In this document: positions 7,576 through 14,923 of the stretch, in pieces
Layout of the letters: every line of letters starts with the position of its first letter
Numbering within the stretch: position 1 is the first letter of the stretch
Assembly: GCF_031458075.1 (NCBI RefSeq)
Contig: NZ_JAVDXT010000001.1
Coordinates: forward strand, 682,001-746,000
Direction: 5' to 3'
DNA length: 64,000 bases
From: Rhodoferax_B ferrireducens_A
Lineage (GTDB): Bacteria > Pseudomonadota > Gammaproteobacteria > Burkholderiales > Burkholderiaceae_C
The notes under the pieces: model-generated
Databases searched by the model: none
What the model was told of the DNA's origin: nothing
What the model saw: the letters and a program-made list of their open reading frames with translations, nothing else
Translations under genes and position numbers: made by a program

Positions 7576-8487
7576 CTACGATTTTGCTGGTTTGAAGAGG
7601 CGCCTCAAGAATACGTGGGCAGTCTTCACCCGGGCCATATTCATCGACAGCAGCATGACTGCCGCGGCAATGATCAAAGCGCCCCATACGGTGACGGCGC
7701 CGGGCTTTTCATGGAAGAAAGCCCAACCCAAACCAAAGGCCAGCGGAAGCGACAGAAAACTCAACTGCGTCAGTTTGGCCACATTGCCCAAGCGCAGACC
7801 CACAATCCAGAAGTAGCTGTAGACGGAGCCGAGTACGGCAATTGCCAGGGCCATGCCGTAGTCCTGCCAACGTAGCTCAACCCATTGGCTGGCCGCAAAA
7901 GGAATGGTGATCAACAAGGTCGATACGGCCATCCAGAGCATCAAGCTGACCGGGCTTTCCTGGGCACCCCATTTTTTGGTGAGCACGTTCAGCAGCGCAA
8001 AACTGCTAGCAGCCACCAGGGGCAGCAACATTTTCCAATCTCCTTGGCTGACATCGGGTTGGCTCATGACCACCACACCCACCAAACCCAGCAGGGCGGC
8101 CAGCACATCCTTGGTGTCGACCCGTTCATGCAGGATCAGCACCGCAAACGGAATCACAAACAGCGGCTCGGCAAACAGAATGGTGATCACCACCGACAGT
8201 GGCAGCGTGGCCAATGCGTAGAACAAGGCGTAGGAGCCCAGGCAATTCAGCAGACCCCGCGCAATGTGCACGCGCCACGACTGGATGTGCATGCTGCCCG
8301 CGGAGCCCGTGAGGATGATCGGCAACAGCACCAGCAAGGCAAACGACCAGCGCAACACCAGCAGTTGCCAGGTGCCGACATGGGCGCCGGCCACCTTGAG
8401 CAAGGTGTCCATCAAGGTGCCGCTCACCACGGCAATCAAGACAAAAACAAAGGCTTTTTTGTAGGCGGGCGGGTGTGCTTTTCCCAT
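7576..8487 (-). CDS. EamA/DMT-family transporter
   Basis: Integral membrane exporter of the drug/metabolite transporter superfamily, 303 residues with ten predicted helices in two five-helix EamA repeats. Recognisable parts are VLRWSFALLVLLPIIL in the first repeat, VVITILFAEPLFVIPFAVLI, LLGLVGVVVMSQPD at the repeat junction and LSLPLAFGLGWAFFHEKP in the second. Family members export amino acids, nucleosides or unknown metabolites; the substrate is not predictable. It lies downstream of two stacked hairpins that separate it from the small zinc-ribbon gene on the same strand. Confidence 0.88.
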   Translation of the reverse strand: MGKAHPPAYKKAFVFVLIAVVSGTLMDTLLKVAGAHVGTWQLLVLRWSFALLVLLPIILTGSAGSMHIQSWRVHIARGLLNCLGSYALFYALATLPLSVVITILFAEPLFVIPFAVLILHERVDTKDVLAALLGLVGVVVMSQPDVSQGDWKMLLPLVAASSFALLNVLTKKWGAQESPVSLMLWMAVSTLLITIPFAASQWVELRWQDYGMALAIAVLGSVYSYFWIVGLRLGNVAKLTQLSFLSLPLAFGLGWAFFHEKPGAVTVWGALIIAAAVMLLSMNMARVKTAHVFLRRLFKPAKS

Positions 8488-8528
8488 CTATTGCTGCTGT
8501 GGGTGCACCCGTCTGGGTTCGCTGGTTT

Positions 8529-8590
8529 CTAAATATAAAGAGCCGCTAGCGCTTATTTTTATTGCGCTAGCAGCTCTCTTTTTGATAGTG
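8529..8590 (-). repeat. Interspersed repeat, copy 3, forming a strong hairpin
   Basis: Minus-strand reading: CTATCAAAAAGAGAGCTGCT, AGCGCAATAAAAATAAGCGC, TAGCGGCTC. The arms GAGCCGCTAGCGC (8540-8552) and GCGCTAGCAGCTC (8564-8576) pair at 12 of 13 positions around an 11-base AT loop, the most symmetrical copy in the window. It lies between two same-strand genes and may attenuate or terminate transcription. Confidence 0.75.
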
Positions 8591-8600
8591 AGGAATGCTT

Positions 8601-8635
8601 GGATGCGGTTTATCCCCCATTTGGGGGAGGCATCC
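8601..8635. other. Two-tier inverted repeat, GGATGC...CCCCC-GGGGG...GCATCC
   Basis: Outer arms GGATGC (8601-8606) and GCATCC (8630-8635) enclose CCCCC (8614-8618) and GGGGG (8623-8627) around ATTT. It could be an RNA hairpin or a protein-binding palindrome upstream of the EamA gene. No T-tract follows on the minus strand, so a classical terminator is unlikely. Confidence 0.5.
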
Positions 8636-8742
8636 AGTCTTGCAGTCCAAAAAATCTGCAGCCGCGCCGTCTTGCGGTACAGGTCGCTGCAATAACAGGT
8701 GGATAGCGCCAACACCAGGTAGCCCCGCGGGAAGCGATAAAC

Positions 8743-9099
8743 CTACGAGAACAAACCCGTGAAGAAGGGCAATAGAGTGACACCCCAGTCCACGGCTGCG
8801 GCCACTTTGGAACCTTGCGAGGAAATCGGTACCAGTTCTACTTGCCGCCAGGAACCGATGTTTCCAAGAACCGGAAGGCTGCAAGACGCCAGAGTCCAAA
8901 TCACCGAGCCGGAAACCAACCAAACCAGCACGGGGATGCCCAAGGCCGCGACAGTTAAAACAAAGATCGTATTGGCGGTACTGGCCAAAACGTGCGACAG
9001 CTTCCCGCAGTGGCGGCAGGTTGCGGGCGATCCACGGCTGGACCACCGGGTCGCGAGATTCGATACAGCCTGGGTACGGCAATAAGGGCAAATATGCAT
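8743..9099 (-). CDS. Small membrane protein with N-terminal zinc ribbon
   Basis: Hypothetical protein of 118 residues. Two CxxC pairs near the N-terminus (CPYC at 4-7 and CRHC at about 28-31) would form a zinc ribbon. Two hydrophobic stretches follow (about 42-72 and 100-117), so the ribbon probably sits in the cytoplasm on a membrane anchor. I do not recognise a named family. Base composition is lower in G+C than in the neighbours. The open frame on the same strand at 8567-9091 is in another frame and lacks these features. No operon partner is evident. Confidence 0.6.
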   Translation of the reverse strand: MHICPYCRTQAVSNLATRWSSRGSPATCRHCGKLSHVLASTANTIFVLTVAALGIPVLVWLVSGSVIWTLASCSLPVLGNIGSWRQVELVPISSQGSKVAAAVDWGVTLLPFFTGLFS

Positions 9100-9168
9100 G
9101 AAGTCAGAATACTTGAGTGCAACGCTTTTCTAGGATGGTCGGCTCACCAAATATACGACTAAGAGCAT

Positions 9169-9957
9169 TTATTCGCCCATCCGGCATTGCGCCAAGTGCC
9201 CATTCAAAGCCCGTCCAGCCGCCAAGCCGGCCTGCGTCACATCCGCCAGCAACAGCTCGGTATCGCGCCCGGCCTGTACCAGCCCAGCCCCATCCGGTGC
9301 CGCCACGCAGCTGAGTCCGCCATAGGCCAGATCACCCTCACGTCCGCAGAAGTTGGCATAGGCCACAAACAGCTGGTTCTCGTAGGCCCGCGTCGGCACC
9401 AGGTGCTGGGCGACGAAGTCGAAGTCGGCCATGTTGGCGGTAGGCACGACGACCAGGTCGGCGCCTTGCAGGGCCAGACGGCGGGTGTTTTCGGGGAATT
9501 CCACGTCGTAGCAAATCAGCAGGCCGAGCTTCCAGCCATGGAGTTCGAATAGCGGTTCGTCACCCGCGCCGGGGGCGAACATGCTGCGGTCCAGCGCGCC
9601 GAACAAATGGGTCTTGCGGTACGTGCCCAGCGTGTGGCCTTGGGCATCCACGCACTGGGCAGTGTTGAAGATGTGGTCGGCGGCATCGTGTTCGGGATGG
9701 CCGAAGACGATGGCGATCTGGTGCTGGCGGGCGATGGCGGCGACGGCCTGGGCGCGCGGGCCGTCGGTGGCTTCGGCCAGGACTTTGGCTTGGGTGGCGC
9801 CAATGTTGTAGCCGGTCAAAAACATCTCGGGCGTGACCAGCAGGTGGGCGCCGGCTGCTGCCGCATCGGCGGCGGCGTGGTCCAGGCGCTGCAGGTTGCC
9901 CAGCACGTCACCGGGCTGGGATGTGCATTGCAGCAGGGCCAGTTTCAGATCGGTCAT
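9169..9957 (-). CDS. davA: 5-Aminovaleramidase (nitrilase superfamily)
   Basis: Carbon-nitrogen hydrolase of 262 residues that should convert 5-aminovaleramide, the product of DavB, into 5-aminovalerate. The Glu-Lys-Cys triad is visible: VTPEMFLTGYN, TYRKTHLFG and LLICYDVEFPEN. From memory, Pseudomonas putida DavA has closely similar motif sequences (PEMFLTGYN, YRKTHLFGELDRSMF, GLLICYDIEFPEN). I chose ATG 9957 (MTDLKLALLQ) over the longer frame, because it overlaps the davB stop as ATGA, a sign of translational coupling, and gives the family length. It is co-transcribed downstream of davB. Confidence 0.9.
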   Translation of the reverse strand: MTDLKLALLQCTSQPGDVLGNLQRLDHAAADAAAAGAHLLVTPEMFLTGYNIGATQAKVLAEATDGPRAQAVAAIARQHQIAIVFGHPEHDAADHIFNTAQCVDAQGHTLGTYRKTHLFGALDRSMFAPGAGDEPLFELHGWKLGLLICYDVEFPENTRRLALQGADLVVVPTANMADFDFVAQHLVPTRAYENQLFVAYANFCGREGDLAYGGLSCVAAPDGAGLVQAGRDTELLLADVTQAGLAAGRALNGHLAQCRMGE

Positions 9958-11636
9958 TCGGGGAGCTCCATGGGGCCTATGTCCTTGAACACATCGCCAG
10001 GGCCTGGATTTTCGGCATGCGTGCGGCCGCCGAAGTGGTGCAGGATGCCCCACACCGCGTTCAGCGAGGTCTGCACCGCGCCTTCGACCCAGGCCGGGGT
10101 CCAGGACACATCGTCGCCGGCAATGAAGATGCCGCGCTGGGCGGCGGGCATGCCGTCCTGCATGAAGTGGGCAAACATGCGCTGGTTGTAGCGGTAGTGG
10201 CCGGGCAGGGCGCCTTTGAAGGCGCCCAGGAAGTGCGGGTCGGCCTCCCAGGAAATGGTGATCGGGTCGCCGATGATGTGGCTGGCAATGTCAACGTTCG
10301 GGTAGATCTTCTTCAGCGCATCCAGGGCCAGCTTGACGCGCTTTTCGGGTGGCTGGGGCAGCATCTTCAGCGCGTCGCCCATCCAGGCATAGGACAGGCA
10401 AATCACGCCGGGCTTGCCTGGCCCGTTGTCGAACAGATAGGTGCCGCGCGTGAGTCGGTCGGTCAACGTCATGCTCATGGTGTCGCGGCCGGTGACGGGG
10501 TCTTTGTCCTTCCAGAAAGGGCGGTCCACCATGACGAAGGTTTTGCTGGACTGCATGTAGCGGGTGCGGTCCAGCGCCATCCACATCTTGTGTGAGAACA
10601 GCGATTCCTCGCAGGCGATCTGGGTGGTGAGCAGCCAGCTCTGGCAGGTGGTCAGCACGGCCGCATAGCTGCGCGTGTCGCCCCAGCGGTCGGTCACGGC
10701 CAGCTTGCCATCAGCCTGGCGGTGGATGGCGGCGACGCCGGCGCGCGGGGCGCCGCCGTGCAGGCTGGCCAGGCTGGTGTCGGCGGGCCAATGCGCCATC
10801 TTGTCTGGCGCGTGCTGCCACAGGCCCAGCGGTACCTGGTCGGCACCGCCTTGGATCAGGCGCTGCTCGTCGTCGCAGTTGGTCATGACTACGCGCAAGA
10901 TTTCGAGCATGGAGTTGGGGAAGTCCGAATCCCAGCCGCCGGTGCCAAAGCCGACCTGGCCGAACACCTCGCGGTGCTGGAACGACAGGCCGGCGAAGGC
11001 CTTGGAGGTGGCCACGAAGTCGTAGAAAGTGCGGTCGTCCCACAGTGGCACCAGCTTGTTCCACAGGGCCTTGAGCGCGGGCACGTCGCGGCTGCGGATG
11101 GCGTCCTGCACGGCCTGGAAACTGGCGCCGTCTTCCAGCGCCTGGCTCCAGGCGTCGGCCACTTCCTTGAACATGGGCGGCAGGTCGGCCAGTTTTTCGG
11201 CGTAGTAGGTCTGGCCTTCCAGGTCCACCACGGTGCTGCCGGAGGCGGGGGTCAGCGGATTCGGGAAGGGCTGCGACGCCAGCCCTAGCTGGTTCACATA
11301 ATGGAAGAACGCGGTGCTGGACACCGGGAAGCGCATGCCGCCCAGCTCGGCGATCACGCCCTGGCCGCCCTCGAAGGGCTGCGAGCGCAGGCGGCCGCCC
11401 ATTTTCGAGGCTTCGTAGATCACGGGCTTCAGCCCCAGCTTCATCAGCTCGTAGGCCGCCACCATGCCGGCCATGCCGGCGCCGACGATGGCCACCTCGG
11501 CACCCAGGTGCTCGGCGGGCAGGCTGCCCAGGCCGGCGGGGTGGCGGATCCAGTCGTCGAAAGCGAAGGGAAAATCGGGGCCGAAGATGGTGACCGGCGG
11601 CTTGTCGGACGGGGCGGTGGTGTGGTCTAGTGGCAT
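9954..11636 (-). CDS. davB: L-lysine 2-monooxygenase (FAD)
   Basis: Flavin enzyme of 560 residues that oxidatively decarboxylates L-lysine to 5-aminovaleramide, CO2 and water, the first step of the aminovalerate route. The dinucleotide-binding motif is EVAIVGAGMAGMVAAYELMK, followed by GGRLRSQPF and AELGGMRFPVSS, typical of flavin amine oxidases and monooxygenases. The C-terminal FAD contact is IFIAGDDVSWTPAWVEGAVQ. As I recall it, P. putida DavB is near-identical over long stretches and has the same 560-residue length when ATG 11636 is used. Earlier starts (TTG 11690, ATG 11678) would place the palindrome 11671-11690 inside the gene. It is coupled to davA and divergent from the HTH-cupin regulator. 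Confidence 0.93.
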   Translation of the reverse strand: MPLDHTTAPSDKPPVTIFGPDFPFAFDDWIRHPAGLGSLPAEHLGAEVAIVGAGMAGMVAAYELMKLGLKPVIYEASKMGGRLRSQPFEGGQGVIAELGGMRFPVSSTAFFHYVNQLGLASQPFPNPLTPASGSTVVDLEGQTYYAEKLADLPPMFKEVADAWSQALEDGASFQAVQDAIRSRDVPALKALWNKLVPLWDDRTFYDFVATSKAFAGLSFQHREVFGQVGFGTGGWDSDFPNSMLEILRVVMTNCDDEQRLIQGGADQVPLGLWQHAPDKMAHWPADTSLASLHGGAPRAGVAAIHRQADGKLAVTDRWGDTRSYAAVLTTCQSWLLTTQIACEESLFSHKMWMALDRTRYMQSSKTFVMVDRPFWKDKDPVTGRDTMSMTLTDRLTRGTYLFDNGPGKPGVICLSYAWMGDALKMLPQPPEKRVKLALDALKKIYPNVDIASHIIGDPITISWEADPHFLGAFKGALPGHYRYNQRMFAHFMQDGMPAAQRGIFIAGDDVSWTPAWVEGAVQTSLNAVWGILHHFGGRTHAENPGPGDVFKDIGPMELPE

Positions 11637-11670
11637 GGCAACGCTCGGGTGATCGGTATAAGCGTATATT

Positions 11671-11690
11671 TTGCTCATAATATTGAGCAA
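11671..11690. promoter_or_regulatory. Inverted repeat TTGCTCA-N6-TGAGCAA between davB and its regulator
   Basis: Exact 7-base arms (11671-11677 and 11684-11690) flank TAATAT in the 79-base gap between divergent davB and the HTH-cupin gene. The site is AT-rich and placed to affect both promoters. I propose it as the operator of the HTH-cupin regulator. Confidence 0.55.
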
Positions 11691-11715
11691 GCGGGTAACA
11701 ATTTAGGAAATATTC

Positions 11716-12306
11716 ATGGCAGATGCCCAGTTTGATGTGGGAAGCCGCTTGCGGCAAGTGCGCAGCCAGGCGGGCTGGTCGCAGCGCCAACTGGCGGAGC
11801 GGGCCGGCGTTCCGTCCAGCCAGATATCCACGATTGAGCAGAACAAAAGCAGCCCCTCGGTGGCCTCGCTGCGCAAGATATTGAACGGCATTCCGCTGAC
11901 CATGGCGGAATTCTTCGAGCCCGACCAGACACCGACCGACAGCGTGTTCCATAGCCCGGCCGATCTGGTGGACCTGACGTCCCGCCTGACGCAGCACGCC
12001 CCCGGCGCCAGCGGCGACCGCACCTTGACCTTGCGCCAGGTCGGCAATGCGCGCGCGCACAACCTGCAGATACTGCAGGAGCGTTACGAGCCAGGGGCCG
12101 ACACCGGGGTGGACATGCTGGAGCACGCCTCGCACGAGGGTGGCATCGTGTTGTCGGGCGAGATCGAGTTGACCGTGGGCGAGCAGGTGCGGGTGCTCAA
12201 ACCGGGCGACGCATATTTGTTCGACAGCAGCCTGCCGCACCGCTTTCGCAACACAGGCAGCGAGCCGGCCGAGATCGTTTCGGCCTGCACGCCACCCTAT
12301 TTGTAG
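11716..12306 (+). CDS. XRE-family HTH-cupin regulator, divergent from davBA
   Basis: Regulator of 196 residues. The N-terminal XRE helix-turn-helix (about 8-62) includes RLRQVRSQAGWSQRQLAERA and SSQISTIEQNKSSPS. The C-terminal cupin (about 105-190) includes EGGIVLSGEIELTVG and GDAYLFDSSLPHRFRN with its metal-site histidine. It resembles the PuuR group, which represses polyamine or amino-acid catabolism until a ligand binds the cupin. Its position opposite davBA makes it the likely lysine-catabolism regulator; no local experiment is known to me. Confidence 0.88.
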   Translation: MADAQFDVGSRLRQVRSQAGWSQRQLAERAGVPSSQISTIEQNKSSPSVASLRKILNGIPLTMAEFFEPDQTPTDSVFHSPADLVDLTSRLTQHAPGASGDRTLTLRQVGNARAHNLQILQERYEPGADTGVDMLEHASHEGGIVLSGEIELTVGEQVRVLKPGDAYLFDSSLPHRFRNTGSEPAEIVSACTPPYL

Positions 12307-12375
12307 TTTGCTATCAAGATAGTAGCTGGTGGCGCTGAATAGATATGCGCTAGAGCCCTAAAAAGCTTGTATTTT
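12307..12375 (+). repeat. Interspersed repeat, copy 4
   Basis: Plus-strand reading begins TTTGCTATCAAGATAGTAGC, continues TGGTGGCGCTGAATAG, then ATATGCGCTAGAGCCC and a T-rich tail. It follows the regulator's stop codon directly and contains the family stem-loop. Confidence 0.7.
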
Positions 12376-12440
12376 GAGGGCGTGGGGGCTGGATTGTCGG
12401 GGTCGCGGATGTTGTGGCATTTCAAATTTCGTACGAATCT

Positions 12441-12456
12441 TCATTCAATTGAATGA
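12441..12456. promoter_or_regulatory. Perfect 16-bp palindrome TCATTCAATTGAATGA
   Basis: Fully symmetric sequence about 200 bases upstream of the histidine kinase start. It could be a regulator site for the signalling operon. No specific protein can be named. Confidence 0.45.
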
Positions 12457-12658
12457 TCTTTTGCGCGGCAGGGGCTGGAAAGCTGCCGTACGATGGTGTT
12501 ACATGCGGTTTCAATCCGGTGCGGCGGGTCTACCACCATGCTAAAGGCGAGCCCGTGACACGCAACCAGGAGGCAGAGTTGATGGTCCCTACGCCAGTGC
12601 TAGCAGCAAATGCATGTGTGCCGCAGCAGCCCGGCGCGGCGCATGGTAGGAGCGCCGC

Positions 12659-14503
12659 ATGACGGTTGCATCTCCCGAGGTCCTATGGGCCCAAAACCCC
12701 GATGCATTGGTGGCAATGGCCCCCGACGGCCTGGTGCTGCATTGGAACCCTGCGGCGGTGGCGATTTTTGGCTACACCGAGGCCGAAGTTATGGGCCAGT
12801 CCTTGTTCCAACTGATCGTGCCCCCCGACCAACTGGAAGACGTAAGGCGCATGCAGAACGAGGCCTTGCGTGGCGGGCTGTCTGTGGGCGAAGCGGTGCG
12901 CCGGCGCAAGGACGGCACCCTGGTGCATGTCAGCGTATCGACCAAGGCGGTCTATGGCGCCGACGGTCAGCTGGCCTACTTTTTGTCCAATAAAAAAGAT
13001 GTGACCCACTTGAAGGTGCTGCGCGACGCCAAATTGGTCGAGGCCCGCTTCCGTGATTTGCTGGAGTCCACCCCGGATGCCATCGTGATGGTCAACGTGA
13101 CCGGGCGCATCGTGCTGGTGAACGGGCAGGCTGAAAAGATGTTCGGCTATCTGCGCACCGAGCTGCTGGGCAAGCCTATCGAAGTGCTGCTGCCCCCGCG
13201 CTTCCGCACGGGTCACCTGGCGCGCCGGGGTGGTTTTTTTGAGCAGCCCCGCACCCGCACCATGGGTGCGGGGCTGGATCTGTATGGTCTGCGCAATGGT
13301 GGGGTGGAGTTTCCGGTGGAGATCAGCCTGAGCCCGATTGCCACCGAAGAGGGCACGATGGTGATGAGCGCCATCCGCGATACCTCTGATCGCAAAAAGG
13401 CCGACCAGAAGTTCAAGGATCTGCTGGAATCCGCGCCCGATGCGATGGTGATCGTGAACCGCGAAGGGGTGATGGTGCTGGTCAACTCCCAGGCGGTACA
13501 GCTGTTTGGCTGGACCCGCGAGGAACTGCTGGGCGAGAAGATCGAAATCCTGGTACCCGAGCGTTTTCGCGGCAAGCACCCGGGCCACCGCGGCGGGTTC
13601 TTTGCGCAGCCGCGTGCGCGTGCCATGGGGGCGGGGTTGGACCTGTTTGGCCGGCGCAAGGATGGATCGGAGTTTCCGGTAGAGATCAGCCTCAGCCCGC
13701 TGGAGACCGAGGAGGGGCTGTTTGTGTCCAGCGCCATCCGCGACGTGACCGAGCGCAAGCAGTTTGAGCAGGCGCTGTGGGATAAAAACCAGGAACTGGA
13801 GAACGCGGCCATGGTCAAGGACCGGTTTTTTGCCAGCATGTCGCACGAGCTGCGCACCCCGCTGAATTCCATCATCGGATTCACCGGCACCCTGCGCATG
13901 AAACTGCCCGGACCCTTGAACGAAGAGCAGGACAAGCAGCTGCGCATTGTGCAGACCAGCGCCCGGCACCTGCTGTCGCTGATCAATGACCTGCTGGACC
14001 TGGCCAAGGTTGGCGCCAACAAGCTGGACCTGAAACTGGAGCTCCTGGACTGCAATGGCGTGCTGGAAGAAGTCGCGGCCATTCTGCGGCCCGACGCCGA
14101 GAAAAAGGGGCTTCATTTCACCGTCAACCTGACCGATAAGGCGGCCATGCTGCAAACCGACCGCCGTGCCCTGAGCCAGATCATCCTCAACCTGGTTGGC
14201 AACGCCATCAAATTCACCGAGCGCGGCAGCGTGCGCCTGCAGCTGCAACAGCGCGCCAGCAATGGGCGCCAGCAAGTGCTGATCCATATCGAGGACACCG
14301 GACCCGGCATTGCCCATGAAGACCAGGAGCGCTTGTTCGAGGCATTTTCCAGAGTAGAAGCCGCGAATCGGCGCAAGTCGGAAGGCGCCGGGCTGGGGTT
14401 GCATCTCAGCCGCAAACTGGCCACTGCTTTGGGAGGGCGTATCGTCTTCAGTACCGAATACGGCCGCGGTTCTATATTTACACTTGAACTACCAGGGACA
14501 TAA
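12659..14503 (+). CDS. Soluble triple-PAS hybrid-type sensor histidine kinase
   Basis: Sensor kinase of 614 residues without a membrane segment, so probably cytoplasmic. Three PAS domains (about 10-120, 133-250, 256-370) precede HisKA (FFASMSHELRTPLNSIIGF, phosphoacceptor His near 395) and a HATPase domain (NLVGNAIKFTERG; EDTGPGI; GAGLGLHLSRKL). The second and third PAS are near copies of each other, each with a GGFF-QPR-R-MGAGLDL insertion and EFPVEISLSP. The receiver gene starts three bases after its stop. The likely path is His to the stand-alone receiver and/or to the REC domain of the third protein, ending in c-di-GMP turnover (inferred). Confidence 0.92.
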   Translation: MTVASPEVLWAQNPDALVAMAPDGLVLHWNPAAVAIFGYTEAEVMGQSLFQLIVPPDQLEDVRRMQNEALRGGLSVGEAVRRRKDGTLVHVSVSTKAVYGADGQLAYFLSNKKDVTHLKVLRDAKLVEARFRDLLESTPDAIVMVNVTGRIVLVNGQAEKMFGYLRTELLGKPIEVLLPPRFRTGHLARRGGFFEQPRTRTMGAGLDLYGLRNGGVEFPVEISLSPIATEEGTMVMSAIRDTSDRKKADQKFKDLLESAPDAMVIVNREGVMVLVNSQAVQLFGWTREELLGEKIEILVPERFRGKHPGHRGGFFAQPRARAMGAGLDLFGRRKDGSEFPVEISLSPLETEEGLFVSSAIRDVTERKQFEQALWDKNQELENAAMVKDRFFASMSHELRTPLNSIIGFTGTLRMKLPGPLNEEQDKQLRIVQTSARHLLSLINDLLDLAKVGANKLDLKLELLDCNGVLEEVAAILRPDAEKKGLHFTVNLTDKAAMLQTDRRALSQIILNLVGNAIKFTERGSVRLQLQQRASNGRQQVLIHIEDTGPGIAHEDQERLFEAFSRVEAANRRKSEGAGLGLHLSRKLATALGGRIVFSTEYGRGSIFTLELPGT

Positions 14504-14506
14504 GCC

Positions 14507-14905
14507 ATGGCAGCCCGGATACTGATCATTGAAGACGATTATTTCAGCCGCGAACTGGCGATGTATTTGCTGCAGACAGCTGGCTATACCGTGATGGGCG
14601 CAGAGGACGGCCGCACCGGCGTCGACATGGCCTTGCAGGAGCGGCCCGACCTGGTACTGTGTGACCTGCAGATGCCGGTGCTGAATGGCAAGGAAGTGGT
14701 GCGGCGCCTGCATGCCAGCCCCGACTGGCACCGCGTGCCGGTGCTGGCGGTGACGGCTTTCTCCATGGCCGGCGACCGCGAGGCCGCGCTGGCCGCGGGC
14801 TTTGACGCCCATGTCACCAAGCCGATTACCCCCGAGACCTTCATCCCCGACATGGAGTCGTTTTTGCCCCCCGAACTCAGAGCCCCCCGCAAGTCGGCCT
14901 TATAA
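14507..14905 (+). CDS. Single-domain response regulator (CheY/DivK-like)
   Basis: Stand-alone receiver of 132 residues with no output domain. Acidic-pocket residues are in ILIIEDDYFSREL, the phosphoacceptor aspartate in LVLCDLQMPVLNG, the switch Thr in VLAVTAFSMAGDRE and the conserved Lys in HVTKPI. The form is DivK-like, which often relays phosphate or allosterically controls kinases. It lies between the PAS kinase and a REC-GGDEF-EAL protein, with gaps of 3 and 18 bases, so it is very likely part of the same operon and phosphorelay. Confidence 0.92.
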   Translation: MAARILIIEDDYFSRELAMYLLQTAGYTVMGAEDGRTGVDMALQERPDLVLCDLQMPVLNGKEVVRRLHASPDWHRVPVLAVTAFSMAGDREAALAAGFDAHVTKPITPETFIPDMESFLPPELRAPRKSAL

Positions 14906-14923
14906 AAGGATCACATACGGTTT

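Larger units (their letters stand above)
12307..12658. other. 352-base intergenic region: repeat plus 16-bp palindrome
   Basis: This gap before the signalling operon holds copy 4 of the interspersed repeat (12307-12375) and an exact palindrome (12441-12456). A 69-codon open frame at 12453-12662 has no clear ribosome-binding site or family features and overlaps the kinase start, so I do not call it. Confidence 0.5.

Noticed and set aside
11637..11690. Longer davB starts at TTG 11690 or ATG 11678
   Set aside because: They cover the palindrome; ATG 11636 gives the family's 560-residue length.
12453..12662. 69-codon frame before the histidine kinase
   Set aside because: No ribosome-binding site, no protein-like pattern, overlaps the kinase start.
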